From the NCBI GenBank assembly GCA_036804525.1, contig DAIRSE010000008.1, positions 15,400 through 79,399 of the forward strand: a stretch of DNA of 64,000 nucleotides, given 5' to 3'. The notes beneath the pieces were generated by a model that had not been told where the DNA came from, did not search any database, and worked only from the letters and a program-made list of their open reading frames with translations. The position numbers and the translations under genes were made by a program. Shown here piece after piece: positions 1 to 8,025 of this stretch (the stretch's first letter is position 1; each line of letters begins with the position of its first letter). This DNA is from JBFLVT01 sp036804525 (lineage in GTDB: Bacteria; Bacillota; Desulfotomaculia; Desulfotomaculales; JASEER01).

Positions 1-626
1 GTATCGCGTGGCGTAATGAAAAACTGACCGGTTATGCTTACGACCCGGAAAAGGCCAGGCAGCTTCTCAGCGCAGCCGGGTGGAAGGACACGGACGGCGA
101 CGGCTTCATTGACAAGAACGGTAAGCCCCTGAGGCTTTCCCTATTCACGTACCCGCAACGGCCGGGGTTGCCGCCGATGGCGCAGGCCATCCAGGATCAG
201 CTCAAACAGGTCGGGCTCAATGTAGAGATTGAAGTCATGGAATTCGACGCGATCACTCAGAGGGTTGAAAAGGGCCAGTGGGATATGAAGCTCGGGGCGT
301 ATGCCACGGCTATGCTGCCTACGCCGGTTTACTATCTGCAATCCGTGTACCATTCCGAGGGTAAATATGCCAAGGAAGCAGGCTATAAAAACAGAGAGGT
401 CGACAGGCTTATCGAGGACTGCATAGCGGCTTTCGACCAAAAAGAAAAATACGCGTTGTCCGGACGGGTGCAAGAAATGGTCGAGGCCGATCTTCCTGTA
501 ATCACCGTTGCTCACTACGGTGTGGCCGTGGCGATGAAGGATAAAATAAGGGGTTACGTTTTTAATCCGACAGCGCACGACTACATGCTTTCGTCCGAAA
601 TGTATATCGAGGAGTCAAGCCGATAG
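1..626 (+). CDS. ABC transporter substrate-binding protein, family 5 (C-terminal part)
   Basis: The frame is open from base 3 and ends at TAG 624-626, so only about 207 C-terminal residues are in the window. A segment with GYAYDPEKARQLLSAAGW followed by an acidic, calcium-loop-like DTDGDGF stretch is characteristic of extracellular solute-binding proteins of the peptide/nickel family (SBP_bac_5). The four genes directly downstream are two permeases and two ATPases of the same transporter class, so this is the ligand-binding component. Ligand (nickel-chelate or oligopeptide) cannot be decided from this fragment. Signal peptide and N-terminal lobe lie outside the window. Confidence 0.9.
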   Translation, partial: IAWRNEKLTGYAYDPEKARQLLSAAGWKDTDGDGFIDKNGKPLRLSLFTYPQRPGLPPMAQAIQDQLKQVGLNVEIEVMEFDAITQRVEKGQWDMKLGAYATAMLPTPVYYLQSVYHSEGKYAKEAGYKNREVDRLIEDCIAAFDQKEKYALSGRVQEMVEADLPVITVAHYGVAVAMKDKIRGYVFNPTAHDYMLSSEMYIEESSR

Positions 627-628
627 GT

Positions 629-1585
629 ATGCTGTGGTTTCTGGTTAGGCGGCTGACGGCTACAATACTTGTTGTTGTAGCCGTCACCATATTAACCTTC
701 GGCATTTTGCATCTTGCTCCGGGAACTGGTCCGGTCCTGATCCTCAAGTACGTCTTTATCGGGATTGAAGAAGTGCCTACGGATGAGGAAATCGCGGCCG
801 TTATCGAGCGGTTCAATCTTGCCACCCCCCTGTATGTACAGTACTGGTTGTGGTTACGCGAGGTTTTGCACGGTGATCTGGGCCGTTCTTACGTGTACGG
901 AATTCCGGTAAGCCAGCTCCTGTATTTGAAACTGCCGGCCACGGTCCTGCTCGCTTGTACAAGCGTCGTCGTCGCTATGGGTATCGCTCTTCCCCTCGGT
1001 ATACTTTCGGCCGTTAAGCGTAACACGTTAACCGACCACCTTTTAAGGTTTATGGCGCTATGCTCCGTATCTATGCCCGGTTTTTGGCTGGGGCTGATCA
1101 TGATTATTCTGTTTTCCTTAAAGATGAATCTTTTTCCGGTAGCCGGCTTCGGAAAATTGAGCCACCTTGTCTTACCCGCCCTGACTTTGGCTGCGGGGAT
1201 GGCGGGCGTCGTGATGCGTGTTATGCGTGCCAGCCTGCTGGAGGTGTTGAGCCAGGACTACATCATCATGGCAAGGGCCAAGGGCCTGTCCGGATTTGGC
1301 ATCATCGGAAAACACGCGCTACGCAACGCTTTATTGCCGGTAATAACTTTGTCTGGTCTGCATCTCGGCCATCTTTTAGGCGGAGCGGTAATTGTCGAGA
1401 CGGTTTTTGCCTGGCCGGGTATCGGCAGACTGTTGTTCGACGCTATTCTGGCCAGGGATCTGCCGCTGATCCAGGGATGCGTCTTGGTGATTGCAACGGC
1501 TTATGCGTTCGTCAATCTGCTTGTCGATATGTCCTACGCCTGGATGAACCCGAGGATACGGTACGGGAGGGAACAGCATGGATGA
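629..1585 (+). CDS. ABC transporter permease, NikB/DppB type
   Basis: A 318-residue inner-membrane permease with an N-terminal helix of the MLWFLVRRL type, the periplasmic domain usual for the B subunit, and five further hydrophobic segments. The EAA cytoplasmic loop is visible as ARAKGLSGFGIIGKHALRNA around residue 215. The ATG lies 3 bases after the stop of the binding protein and the gene overlaps the next by 8 bases, so the five transporter genes are translationally coupled. It would form the membrane pore with the downstream permease. Family assignment is firm; nickel versus peptide is open. Confidence 0.93.
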   Translation: MLWFLVRRLTATILVVVAVTILTFGILHLAPGTGPVLILKYVFIGIEEVPTDEEIAAVIERFNLATPLYVQYWLWLREVLHGDLGRSYVYGIPVSQLLYLKLPATVLLACTSVVVAMGIALPLGILSAVKRNTLTDHLLRFMALCSVSMPGFWLGLIMIILFSLKMNLFPVAGFGKLSHLVLPALTLAAGMAGVVMRVMRASLLEVLSQDYIIMARAKGLSGFGIIGKHALRNALLPVITLSGLHLGHLLGGAVIVETVFAWPGIGRLLFDAILARDLPLIQGCVLVIATAYAFVNLLVDMSYAWMNPRIRYGREQHG

Positions 1586-2456
1586 CACGGAACAGGCTCG
1601 GGCAAACAAGCCGCCCCGATTTGGGGCGCTTGGTACCAACAGGCAAGTCCTGGCCAGCCTGGTCGTCATCGCCGGACTGGTCATAACGGCGGCGGCGGCC
1701 CATCTGATTGCCCCCCACGATCCGACGGCTACCGATCTGGTCAGGAAGCTGCACCCGCCGTGCGCAGAATTTCCCTTTGGTACGGACCATTTGGGGCGAT
1801 GCATTTTCAGCCGCGTGGTGCATGGTACGCGAATTTCCCTGCAGATCGCTCTGACGGTAGTAATGGTCTGTGTTGCTTTCGGCGCGATGGTCGGGTTGAT
1901 TTCTGGCTATTTCGGCGGCTTGACGGACAGCCTGTTGATGCGCGCGGTAGACGTCATGCTGGCCTTTCCGGCCATAGTCCTGGCTTTGGCCATCGTCGCC
2001 ACACTGGGGCCGGGCCTGGTTAACCTGATGCTCGCGCTCATCCTGGTGCATTGGACGGGCTACGCGCGACTGGTCAGGGGAGAGGTCCTGGCGATCAAGG
2101 AGAAGACCTTTGTCGAGTCCGCACAAGCTCTCGGCAACAGCCGTACCCGCATCATTCTTAAGCATATTCTGCCTAATGCCGCAGGGTCGGTTCTTGTGTT
2201 GGCGACGATGGATATCGCCCACGTCATTCTGGCCGGGGCAGGGTTAAGCTTCCTGGGCTTAGGGGCGCAGCCTCCCGCGCCGGAATGGGGGGCGATGGTC
2301 AACGAGGGTAAGGAGTTCATCCGTAGCGCGCCGCACCTGACCGTTTTCCCCGGACTGGCCATCTTTCTGACCGTTCTGGCCTTTAATCTGCTGGGGGACG
2401 GCCTGCGCGATGCCCTTGACCCCTATGCCGATGAAGGGAACTTCGGGCTGCACTGA
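1578..2456 (+). CDS. ABC transporter permease, NikC/DppC type
   Basis: A 292-residue permease of the C-subunit type. After an N-terminal helix (about residues 24-45) comes the FGTDHLGRCIFSRVVHGTRISL signature region of this subfamily (FGTD.LGRD in most members), then the helices and the EAA loop ESAQALGNSRTRIILKHILP around residue 180. The highly conserved GAGLSFLGLGAQPPAPEWGAM region is present as GLSFLGLGAQPPAPEWG. Start ATG overlaps the upstream gene. It pairs with the upstream permease; the operon context supports nickel or oligopeptide import. Confidence 0.93.
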   Translation: MDDTEQARANKPPRFGALGTNRQVLASLVVIAGLVITAAAAHLIAPHDPTATDLVRKLHPPCAEFPFGTDHLGRCIFSRVVHGTRISLQIALTVVMVCVAFGAMVGLISGYFGGLTDSLLMRAVDVMLAFPAIVLALAIVATLGPGLVNLMLALILVHWTGYARLVRGEVLAIKEKTFVESAQALGNSRTRIILKHILPNAAGSVLVLATMDIAHVILAGAGLSFLGLGAQPPAPEWGAMVNEGKEFIRSAPHLTVFPGLAIFLTVLAFNLLGDGLRDALDPYADEGNFGLH

Positions 2457-2469
2457 AGGATGGTGTACA

Positions 2470-3453
2470 ATGGGTCCGCATTTGCAAACGGCATCGATTG
2501 ATAACGAGCCGCTACTGACAATTGAGGGTCTCAGCGTTTGGTTTCAAGGAAGGCAGCACCGGCTCAAGATCGTGCATGATGTTTCTCTGACTCTAAAACA
2601 GCACGAAATACTGGGCATCGTCGGCGAAACCGGATGCGGCAAATCCGTATTGGGGCTTTCCGTAATGCAGTTACTGCCGCCGAATGCACTGATCAGCGGC
2701 AGGGTAGTTTTTCGGGGGCTCGACCTGACGGCTTTGCGCGAAAACGATATGCGGAGCTTGCGGGGGAAAGAAATTGCTCTTATTCCCCAAAGCCCTTCGA
2801 CATCGCTGAACCCTATGCTCCGGATCGGTGAGCAGATAGCGGAAGTTTTTGAGCTGCATCGAGGGTCTTCCAAAACTGAGGCGCGCCGGAAGGGGCTTGC
2901 CCTGTTGCGTGAGCTGGATCTGCCGGACGCGGACAACAGCATGGCCGCTTTTCCGCACCAGCTCAGCGGCGGAATGAACCAGCGGGTTTTAGTGGCTGTG
3001 GGCATGGCTGCTGAACCCAGACTGGTCATTGTTGACGAACCTACGAAGGGCCTCGACGCGGTGCGCAAGAACAAGGTTGTTCACTTGCTGCGCAGGCTGG
3101 CGCTGAAAGGGGTCGGCATGCTCTTGATCACGCACGACTTTGCCGTAGCCGGGGCTTTGGCTCACAGGATAGCCGTGATGTATGCGGGAGAAATTGTCGA
3201 GACGGGGCCGACGGCCGAAGTCCTTAACTGCCCCCGACATCCTTACACGGAAGGGCTTTTGGCATCCATCCCGAGCAACGGGCTAAAACCGATACCGGGT
3301 TTTAGCCCCAGCTTCTTGGAACTGCCGGCCGGCTGCCGTTTTGAGCCGCGTTGTAGCTATGCCGCCGGGCCTATCTGCGCCGCCCGCCGTCCGGATATGA
3401 TCAATCTTGATGGCGGCCGCTCTGTGAGGTGTTTTCTTGTTAATCAGAGCTGA
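2470..3453 (+). CDS. ABC transporter ATP-binding protein, NikD/DppD type
   Basis: An ATPase of about 327 residues. Walker A is GETGCGKS, the signature motif is LSGGMNQR, Walker B is LVIVDEP, and the switch histidine is in LLITHDF. It ends with the oligopeptide-transporter C-terminal domain with cysteines (CRFEPRCSYAAGPICAARRP), which in this family binds a cluster or metal. The frame is open further upstream to 2410, but ATG 2470 follows the stop of the permease by 13 bases and is preceded by GAAGGATGG, so it is preferred. The 3' end overlaps the second ATPase gene by 17 bases. Confidence 0.93.
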   Translation: MGPHLQTASIDNEPLLTIEGLSVWFQGRQHRLKIVHDVSLTLKQHEILGIVGETGCGKSVLGLSVMQLLPPNALISGRVVFRGLDLTALRENDMRSLRGKEIALIPQSPSTSLNPMLRIGEQIAEVFELHRGSSKTEARRKGLALLRELDLPDADNSMAAFPHQLSGGMNQRVLVAVGMAAEPRLVIVDEPTKGLDAVRKNKVVHLLRRLALKGVGMLLITHDFAVAGALAHRIAVMYAGEIVETGPTAEVLNCPRHPYTEGLLASIPSNGLKPIPGFSPSFLELPAGCRFEPRCSYAAGPICAARRPDMINLDGGRSVRCFLVNQS

Positions 3454-4279
3454 GGATCTTATCAAGGATTATTACCGGGGTGTGTTCCGACTCCCCGTTC
3501 GGGCCGTGGACGGAGTGAGTTTTACCGTCGGCGAGGGCGAAGTTTTCGGTCTGGTTGGTGAAAGCGGGAGCGGCAAATCCACCGTTGCCCGCCTCTTGTT
3601 GCTGTTACAAAAACCGACGGAGGGACGCGTTTCTTTTGATGGAATTGAGCTGACCGCATTGCGCGGTAGCCAGTTGAGACGTTTCAGACCCCAAATGCAG
3701 ATCATCTTCCAAAACCCCAGGGAGTCTTTAAACCCCCGGGTGAAAATCTATGATGCCCTGGCTGAGCCCTTGCGCCTTTATGGTTTAGCCCGCAGCCGGG
3801 CACAAGAGCGCGAGGAGATTTACCGGCTCATGTTTTCCGTGGGGCTGGCGGAGGAGCACCTCAACCGTTACCCGCACCAGCTCAGCGGCGGTCAGGCACA
3901 GAGAGTTGCTATTGCCCGCGCGCTGGCTTTAAAGCCCCGGTTCATTGTCGCCGACGAGCCGACATCGATGCTGGACGTGTCGGTTCAGGCGCAAATCTTG
4001 CGGCTGATGATGGAGTTGCGTGAAACGTATGGGATTGCCATAATGCTCATCTCGCATGACCTAGAAGTAATCAGGGCGGTGTGTGACCGGGTTGCCGTAA
4101 TGCATAGGGGTAAGATAGTTGAGACCGGGAAAGCCCAGCAGGTTTTAGCGCAGCCGGCGCACAATTACACGCGGGAGCTTGTGGAAGGCTCCCTCTTCTT
4201 GCACTCTCTGCCGGAATTGTCAGCGGCCGTTGGCGGTTGGTCATCCTGCGATCCGATGCAGACAATCCGCCGGGGTTAA
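3437..4279 (+). CDS. ABC transporter ATP-binding protein, NikE/DppF type
   Basis: A 280-residue ATPase with Walker A GESGSGKS, Q-loop IIFQNPRESLNPR, signature LSGGQAQR, Walker B FIVADEP and switch histidine LISHDL. It lacks the extra C-terminal cysteine domain of its neighbour, as is normal for the second ATPase of these transporters. The start is TTG 3437 inside the end of the upstream gene, suggesting translational coupling. It is the last gene of the transporter operon. Its stop is followed, in the same reading frame, by an unrelated-looking coding fragment (see 4280-4435). Confidence 0.92.
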   Translation: MLIRAEDLIKDYYRGVFRLPVRAVDGVSFTVGEGEVFGLVGESGSGKSTVARLLLLLQKPTEGRVSFDGIELTALRGSQLRRFRPQMQIIFQNPRESLNPRVKIYDALAEPLRLYGLARSRAQEREEIYRLMFSVGLAEEHLNRYPHQLSGGQAQRVAIARALALKPRFIVADEPTSMLDVSVQAQILRLMMELRETYGIAIMLISHDLEVIRAVCDRVAVMHRGKIVETGKAQQVLAQPAHNYTRELVEGSLFLHSLPELSAAVGGWSSCDPMQTIRRG

Positions 4280-4435
4280 TCAGAGCATCAGTTAACACCG
4301 GACGGTACCAAAATTGCTGAGGCCACACGCCGGGCCAAACTGGAGGAACTTAAGAATCAGGGCGCGGAAAAAGGGCGTATCAACCACCTGCAAGAACACA
4401 TCCGCGAGGGTAAGGAACTCCTTAAGGAAAGGTGA
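4280..4435 (+). pseudogene. unrecognised coding fragment, copy A
   Basis: Directly after the stop of the transporter ATPase and in the same frame, 51 sense codons run to TGA 4433-4435. The end reads LQEHIREGKELLKER. A diverged copy of the last ~30 codons is found at about 9222-9330 (LQEHIPEGEELLKE), clearly alike also at the DNA level. There is no start codon or ribosome binding site, so this is a gene end without its beginning. I do not recognise the parent family; the charged, helical composition gives no function. Confidence 0.5.
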
Positions 4436-4477
4436 TCCTCCTTGGGCGAATGGTCTTTTTTCCACCAAGTTGGCGGG

Positions 4478-4710
4478 TTATTCGGGACGATACTCCGCGC
4501 GCAAGCGCCGCACTGCCTCAACCATTCTTTTGAGCGCTGCCACTACCTCTTTCTGCTGTCGGGTCTTCAGGCCGCAATCGGGGTTAACCCATAGTTGCTC
4601 GGGACGGAAGACATTCAACGCCTGCCTGACGGTTCGTTCCATGTCTGCAACTGCTGGTATGCGGGGGCTGTGAACATCGTACACGCCGAGACCGATGGAA
4701 CCGGGGGTCA
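4478..4710 (-). pseudogene. metE C-terminal remnant (cobalamin-independent methionine synthase)
   Basis: On the minus strand about 75 codons encode GSIGLGVYDVHSPRIP, then QLWVNPDCGLKTR, ending with TGA 4478-4480. This is the zinc-site end of the MetE family: the Cys of NPDCGLKTR is a zinc ligand of the catalytic domain. A whole catalytic domain needs over 300 residues; upstream of the fragment the similarity stops abruptly near 4710 and no continuation is seen. The fragment sits between the nickel/peptide transporter and a membrane protein gene. Decayed or truncated by rearrangement; almost certainly not functional. Confidence 0.75.
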
Positions 4711-4861
4711 GGGCTTTAGTTTTCTTAGTTTTGCATTTCAGCCGTTCTTCTATTGCCTGGATTGATGTTTCCTACCAGCTGTCTCCCTGATGGAGTGCAC
4801 AACGATTTTCCTGCCGGCACTATTTGCGAGTCAAGAGCGCAAGCCTGCAGATTTGGAAAAA

Positions 4862-5254
4862 CTAAAGCCTTGACTCCAGGCGATAAAAAACGTAAGGGGC
4901 GACGGTGACCCAAGCCAAAACCAGAAGCCAAAGGCGCCCGGCAAGTATGTTGTAGTCGTGCAGGAGCCTGCTCCAAGGGTGTCCCATAATAAAGTACCCG
5001 AAGAGAAACTCAAAGGCAACGGTGAGTCCGAGCCAGATCACACCGATGGCTATCGCCTGTCTGGACGATTCAGGCCGCCAAAAACGGATTATCGCCCAAA
5101 CATACAATCCAAACAGCAGGATCGCGGTCAGAGTGGATACCTGATGAGCGTGCAATTTGCCAAGGTATTTTCTATACCCCATCTCGCGGAGCACCCCGTT
5201 GAAGATAGCAATCAAGACCATCGGGACCCAAGCGATAACGTATCTGAACATCAT
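4862..5254 (-). CDS. four-helix membrane protein of unknown function
   Basis: A 130-residue protein that is nearly all membrane segments: about residues 3-20, 40-60, 68-90 and 105-123 are hydrophobic, with loops rich in Arg and Trp. The start ATG 5254 is preceded by AAGGAG at a good distance. I do not recognise a named family. It lies alone between the metE remnant and the plus-strand permease gene, and is divergent from the latter. Confidence 0.7.
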   Translation of the reverse strand: MMFRYVIAWVPMVLIAIFNGVLREMGYRKYLGKLHAHQVSTLTAILLFGLYVWAIIRFWRPESSRQAIAIGVIWLGLTVAFEFLFGYFIMGHPWSRLLHDYNILAGRLWLLVLAWVTVAPYVFYRLESRL

Positions 5255-5397
5255 CGACCACTCCTTGTCGCGCGCCTCTTGGCCGGATTTCTTTCAAACT
5301 CTGCGCGATTGGCGAAACGGATGGCGCCGCCCATGTACAAGGAATAATAGGCAAGTATTATTCAAGCGCGACGGAGATCTTAATTTACTGTAACCGT

Positions 5398-5425
5398 AAA
5401 AAGGGGCTTGACGGCCCCTTTTTTT
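5398..5425 (+). terminator. rho-independent terminator
   Basis: Hairpin AAGGGGC / GCCCCTT with a short TTGACG loop region, preceded by A5 and followed by T7. The symmetric A and T tracts would allow it to act on both strands. It lies upstream of the permease gene 5515 and downstream of nothing on the plus strand except decayed sequence, so it may be an attenuator or an old gene end. Confidence 0.7.
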
Positions 5426-5514
5426 GGGTCTATATAAGATATAAGAAGATCATCACTTTCTAATATAGTTATGGGGGAGGGAGCCCGGAACCACACTGGC
5501 CTCCGGGCGGAGAA

Positions 5515-6579
5515 ATGGAGTACCTGACTACCGTCTTACTCAGCGGTTGGCACGAGGTCCTGGAGTACCTTTCAGCGCACGTTTTGACCTGTCTGATCCC
5601 CGCTTTCTTCATCGCCGGCGGTATCGCGGTGGCTGTTTCCACGGCGGCGGTTCTCAAGTTTTTCGGTCCCCAAACCAAAAAGTATATTTCATACGGCGTT
5701 GCTTCCGTTTCAGGCGTGGTGCTGGCGGTCTGCTCCTGCACCATCCTCCCGCTGTTCGCGGGGATTTACCGTAAGGGTGCCGGGCTCGGTCCCGCGATCA
5801 CCTTCCTTTACGCCGGGCCGGCCATCAACCTGCTGGCCATAGTCCTTACGGCGCGCAAGCTGGGCTGGGACCTCGGAGCCGGCCGGGCCATCGGCGCAAT
5901 CGCGTTCTCCGTTGTAGTCGGCCTGATCATGGCCTTTCTGTTCCGCAAGGAGGAAGCTGAAAAGGCCGCACGGGCATCTCAGAATGGGTTTAACCTTGCC
6001 GGCATGGATGACCAGGGCAAACCGGTGGGCCAACAGGTGGCTTTCCTTGGTCTACTGGTCGGTATTCTTCTGGTCGGAACGGCCCGGGTAACCGTTGAGG
6101 TCAAGGCCACCGGGATCGCCGTCCTCCTGGGCCTGCTGGTTCTGGTGCTGTGGAAGTGGTTCACCAAAGACGAGGTCAAGCAGTGGCTTTATGAGACGGG
6201 CAAGCTGGTCCGGTTGATTTTCCCCATTCTCATCGTCGGGGTGTTTGTCGCCGGAGCGCTGAAGGTTATCATTCCGCAGTCCTGGATTACGGCGTCGGTC
6301 GGCGGGAACAGCTTGTTGTCCAACTTTATCGCTTCATTCGCCGGGGCGTTGATGTACTTCTCTACCTTGACCGAAGTACCGATCGTAAAGATGCTGATGG
6401 ACCTCGGCATGGGCAAGGGTCCCGCGCTCGCCTTGCTGCTGGCCGGTCCGGCCTTGAGCCTGCCGAATATGCTTGTGATCCGCAACATCGTGGGCACCAA
6501 GAAGACCGTTGTTTACGTGACCCTGGTCGTAGTGATGGCCACGCTGACGGGCTATGTTTTCGGTAGCTTGAGCCTATAA
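5515..6579 (+). CDS. ArsP/DUF318-type permease
   Basis: A 354-residue membrane protein of the predicted permease family PF03773. The hallmark is VCSCTILPLFAGIYRKGAG in the N-terminal half, where the cysteine pair sits at the start of a conserved helix, followed by FLYAGPAINLLA; the second half repeats the architecture with MYFSTLTEVPIVKML and LLLAGPALSLPN. Family members export organoarsenicals (ArsP) or other thiol-reactive metals. The next genes encode thioredoxin-like and zinc-binding proteins and an Acr3 arsenite exporter, which supports a metal(loid) or thiol-redox role. ATG 5515 follows GGCGGAG closely. Confidence 0.9.
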   Translation: MEYLTTVLLSGWHEVLEYLSAHVLTCLIPAFFIAGGIAVAVSTAAVLKFFGPQTKKYISYGVASVSGVVLAVCSCTILPLFAGIYRKGAGLGPAITFLYAGPAINLLAIVLTARKLGWDLGAGRAIGAIAFSVVVGLIMAFLFRKEEAEKAARASQNGFNLAGMDDQGKPVGQQVAFLGLLVGILLVGTARVTVEVKATGIAVLLGLLVLVLWKWFTKDEVKQWLYETGKLVRLIFPILIVGVFVAGALKVIIPQSWITASVGGNSLLSNFIASFAGALMYFSTLTEVPIVKMLMDLGMGKGPALALLLAGPALSLPNMLVIRNIVGTKKTVVYVTLVVVMATLTGYVFGSLSL

Positions 6580-6614
6580 CTGAGGTTTGACTGTTGACGT
6601 GGAAAGGAGAGATC

Positions 6615-6857
6615 ATGGTGGAGATCAAGGTATTGGGTCCCGGTTGTAAGAAGTGCAAAACCCTGGAGCAGGTGGTTCTCGACGTAGTCGCGGAGATGAA
6701 ACTCGACGCCCGGGTCGAGAAGATTACGGACGTTAACAAGATTATCGACTACGGTGTCTTTATGACCCCCGGGCTGGTGATCAACGGCAAGGTCAAGGTA
6801 GTCGGCAAAGTGCCGGACCGGGCCGAGATTAAGAGGATGATTGAGGAAGGAATGTAG
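6615..6857 (+). CDS. small CxxC thioredoxin-like protein (redox-active disulfide protein 2 type)
   Basis: An 80-residue protein with the motif GPGCKKCKTLEQ near the N-terminus and the cis-proline region MTPGLVINGKVKVVGKVP near residue 55. This matches the short thioredoxin-fold family often found next to ArsP-type permeases. It would exchange disulfides or hand a metal or thiol to the permease. The frame is open from 6594 but ATG 6615 has GGAGAG just upstream and is the sensible start. Confidence 0.88.
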   Translation: MVEIKVLGPGCKKCKTLEQVVLDVVAEMKLDARVEKITDVNKIIDYGVFMTPGLVINGKVKVVGKVPDRAEIKRMIEEGM

Positions 6858-6878
6858 TTTTGCTCCAAGGCGGAGAAT

Positions 6879-7289
6879 TTGTGTGATAAGGGGGCTTCAT
6901 TCCTGGTGTCTGATTGTTGTGCTGCAAGCGATGTGCTTGTTTTTGGGTGTTCGGGCGGGTCAAACGTCGGCCAGATCGCCAACGATGCTGCAAAGGCTTT
7001 ACATACCCTGGGGCAAGGGAGGATGTACTGCCTGGTAGGGGTCGGGGCGCAACTCCCTTCTTTTGTTGCCGCCGCCAAAAAAGCGAAGAAGTGCGTGGCC
7101 ATCGACGGGTGTGAAATCGCCTGTGCCCGAAAGGCCCTTGAAAAGGCCGGGATCACGCCTCACGTTTATGTCGTGGTTACGGACCTGGGGATTAAGAAGG
7201 AACACAATTTTACATACACCATCGAGGATGTCGGTAAGGTCGCCAAAGCGGTGGTCGAAGCGATCAGTTACAAAACGGATAGTGCTTAA
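6879..7289 (+). CDS. putative zinc-binding DGC-domain protein
   Basis: A 136-residue cysteine-rich protein. The N-terminal part has SDCCAAS and a FGCSGGSNVGQIANDAA stretch, and the middle has the AIDGCEIACARKALEKAG motif that names the DGC family (conserved Asp-Gly-Cys). These proteins are predicted to bind zinc or another soft metal and commonly sit in permease/thioredoxin neighbourhoods like this one. Start TTG 6879 is preceded by AAGGCGGAG. Exact role unknown. Confidence 0.8.
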   Translation: MCDKGASFLVSDCCAASDVLVFGCSGGSNVGQIANDAAKALHTLGQGRMYCLVGVGAQLPSFVAAAKKAKKCVAIDGCEIACARKALEKAGITPHVYVVVTDLGIKKEHNFTYTIEDVGKVAKAVVEAISYKTDSA

Positions 7290-7384
7290 CTCTGGATGCA
7301 AACTTGTTGAAAAAGTTCATAAACTTTTTAAATTCATGCATCATGGGCTGCCGCAAGGCGGCACACTCCCTGTACGCTGGTGAG

Positions 7385-7912
7385 GTGGTTGTTTTGTTTT
7401 TCCGGGATTCCTCGAAAACACCCAAGTCGACACTCGTTTCCGTCGGCGGGGCGAAGGTCGGCATTGTCGGTTTGGAAGATGCTTTTCAAAAGGTTGACGG
7501 TAAAGTCTTCCCGAACGATGATGCTCTCGGGGAGGCGATCATCGACCTGATCAAGGATGATAACTACATCCCGGCATCGGCCAGGGATAAGTACCGTGAG
7601 GGGCTTGTGCGGGCTTACAAGGCTGCCAGGGGGATCCCCGTGGAACCCGCCAGGATGCGGGAGGATGTCTTGGAGATCAAAGTCGTGGGGCCGGGCTGCC
7701 CGCAGTGCCGTAAACTCTACAAAGAGATCCTTGCTGTCCTGCAGGAGATGAATGTGGGGGCTGACGTGGAGAAGGTCGAGGATGTTAACGCAATAGCGGA
7801 TGTGGGTGTCATTCTTACACCCGCGTTAATTATCAACGGCCAAATCAAAGTGGCCGGCAGGGTCCCCTCCCGGAACGACCTCAAGAAATGGATTGAAGAA
7901 GCAGGACGATAG
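7385..7912 (+). CDS. two-domain protein: small N-terminal domain plus CxxC thioredoxin-like domain
   Basis: The frame is open from 7304; GTG 7385 or TTG 7394 next to GTGAGGTGG is the likelier start. The first ~90 residues contain KVGIVGLEDAFQKV and DDNYIPASARDKYREGL, a small domain I know only as a conserved companion of metal/thiol genes. The last ~80 residues form a thioredoxin-like domain with GPGCPQCRKLYKE and the cis-Pro segment ILTPALIINGQIKVAGRVP, closely like the protein at 6615. The fusion links the two partners of this block. Redox or metal delivery for the permease is inferred. Confidence 0.75.
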   Translation: MVVLFFRDSSKTPKSTLVSVGGAKVGIVGLEDAFQKVDGKVFPNDDALGEAIIDLIKDDNYIPASARDKYREGLVRAYKAARGIPVEPARMREDVLEIKVVGPGCPQCRKLYKEILAVLQEMNVGADVEKVEDVNAIADVGVILTPALIINGQIKVAGRVPSRNDLKKWIEEAGR

Positions 7913-7977
7913 ACCCGGGGGCGGGGGGACGGTCGCGACCGGCCGCGCGCGCCGGTGCCGGATGCGCCGGCCAGCAA

Positions 7978-8007
7978 AGCGGGCGGGCCTCACCAGGCCC
8001 GCCCGCT
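7978..8007. terminator. bidirectional hairpin between convergent genes
   Basis: A perfect 12-bp inverted repeat AGCGGGCGGGCC / GGCCCGCCCGCT with a TCACCA loop, lying between the thioredoxin-fusion gene and the convergent acr3 gene. No long T tract follows on either strand, so termination efficiency is uncertain. Confidence 0.55.
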
Positions 8008-8025
8008 ATCATACTCCGATTTCCG

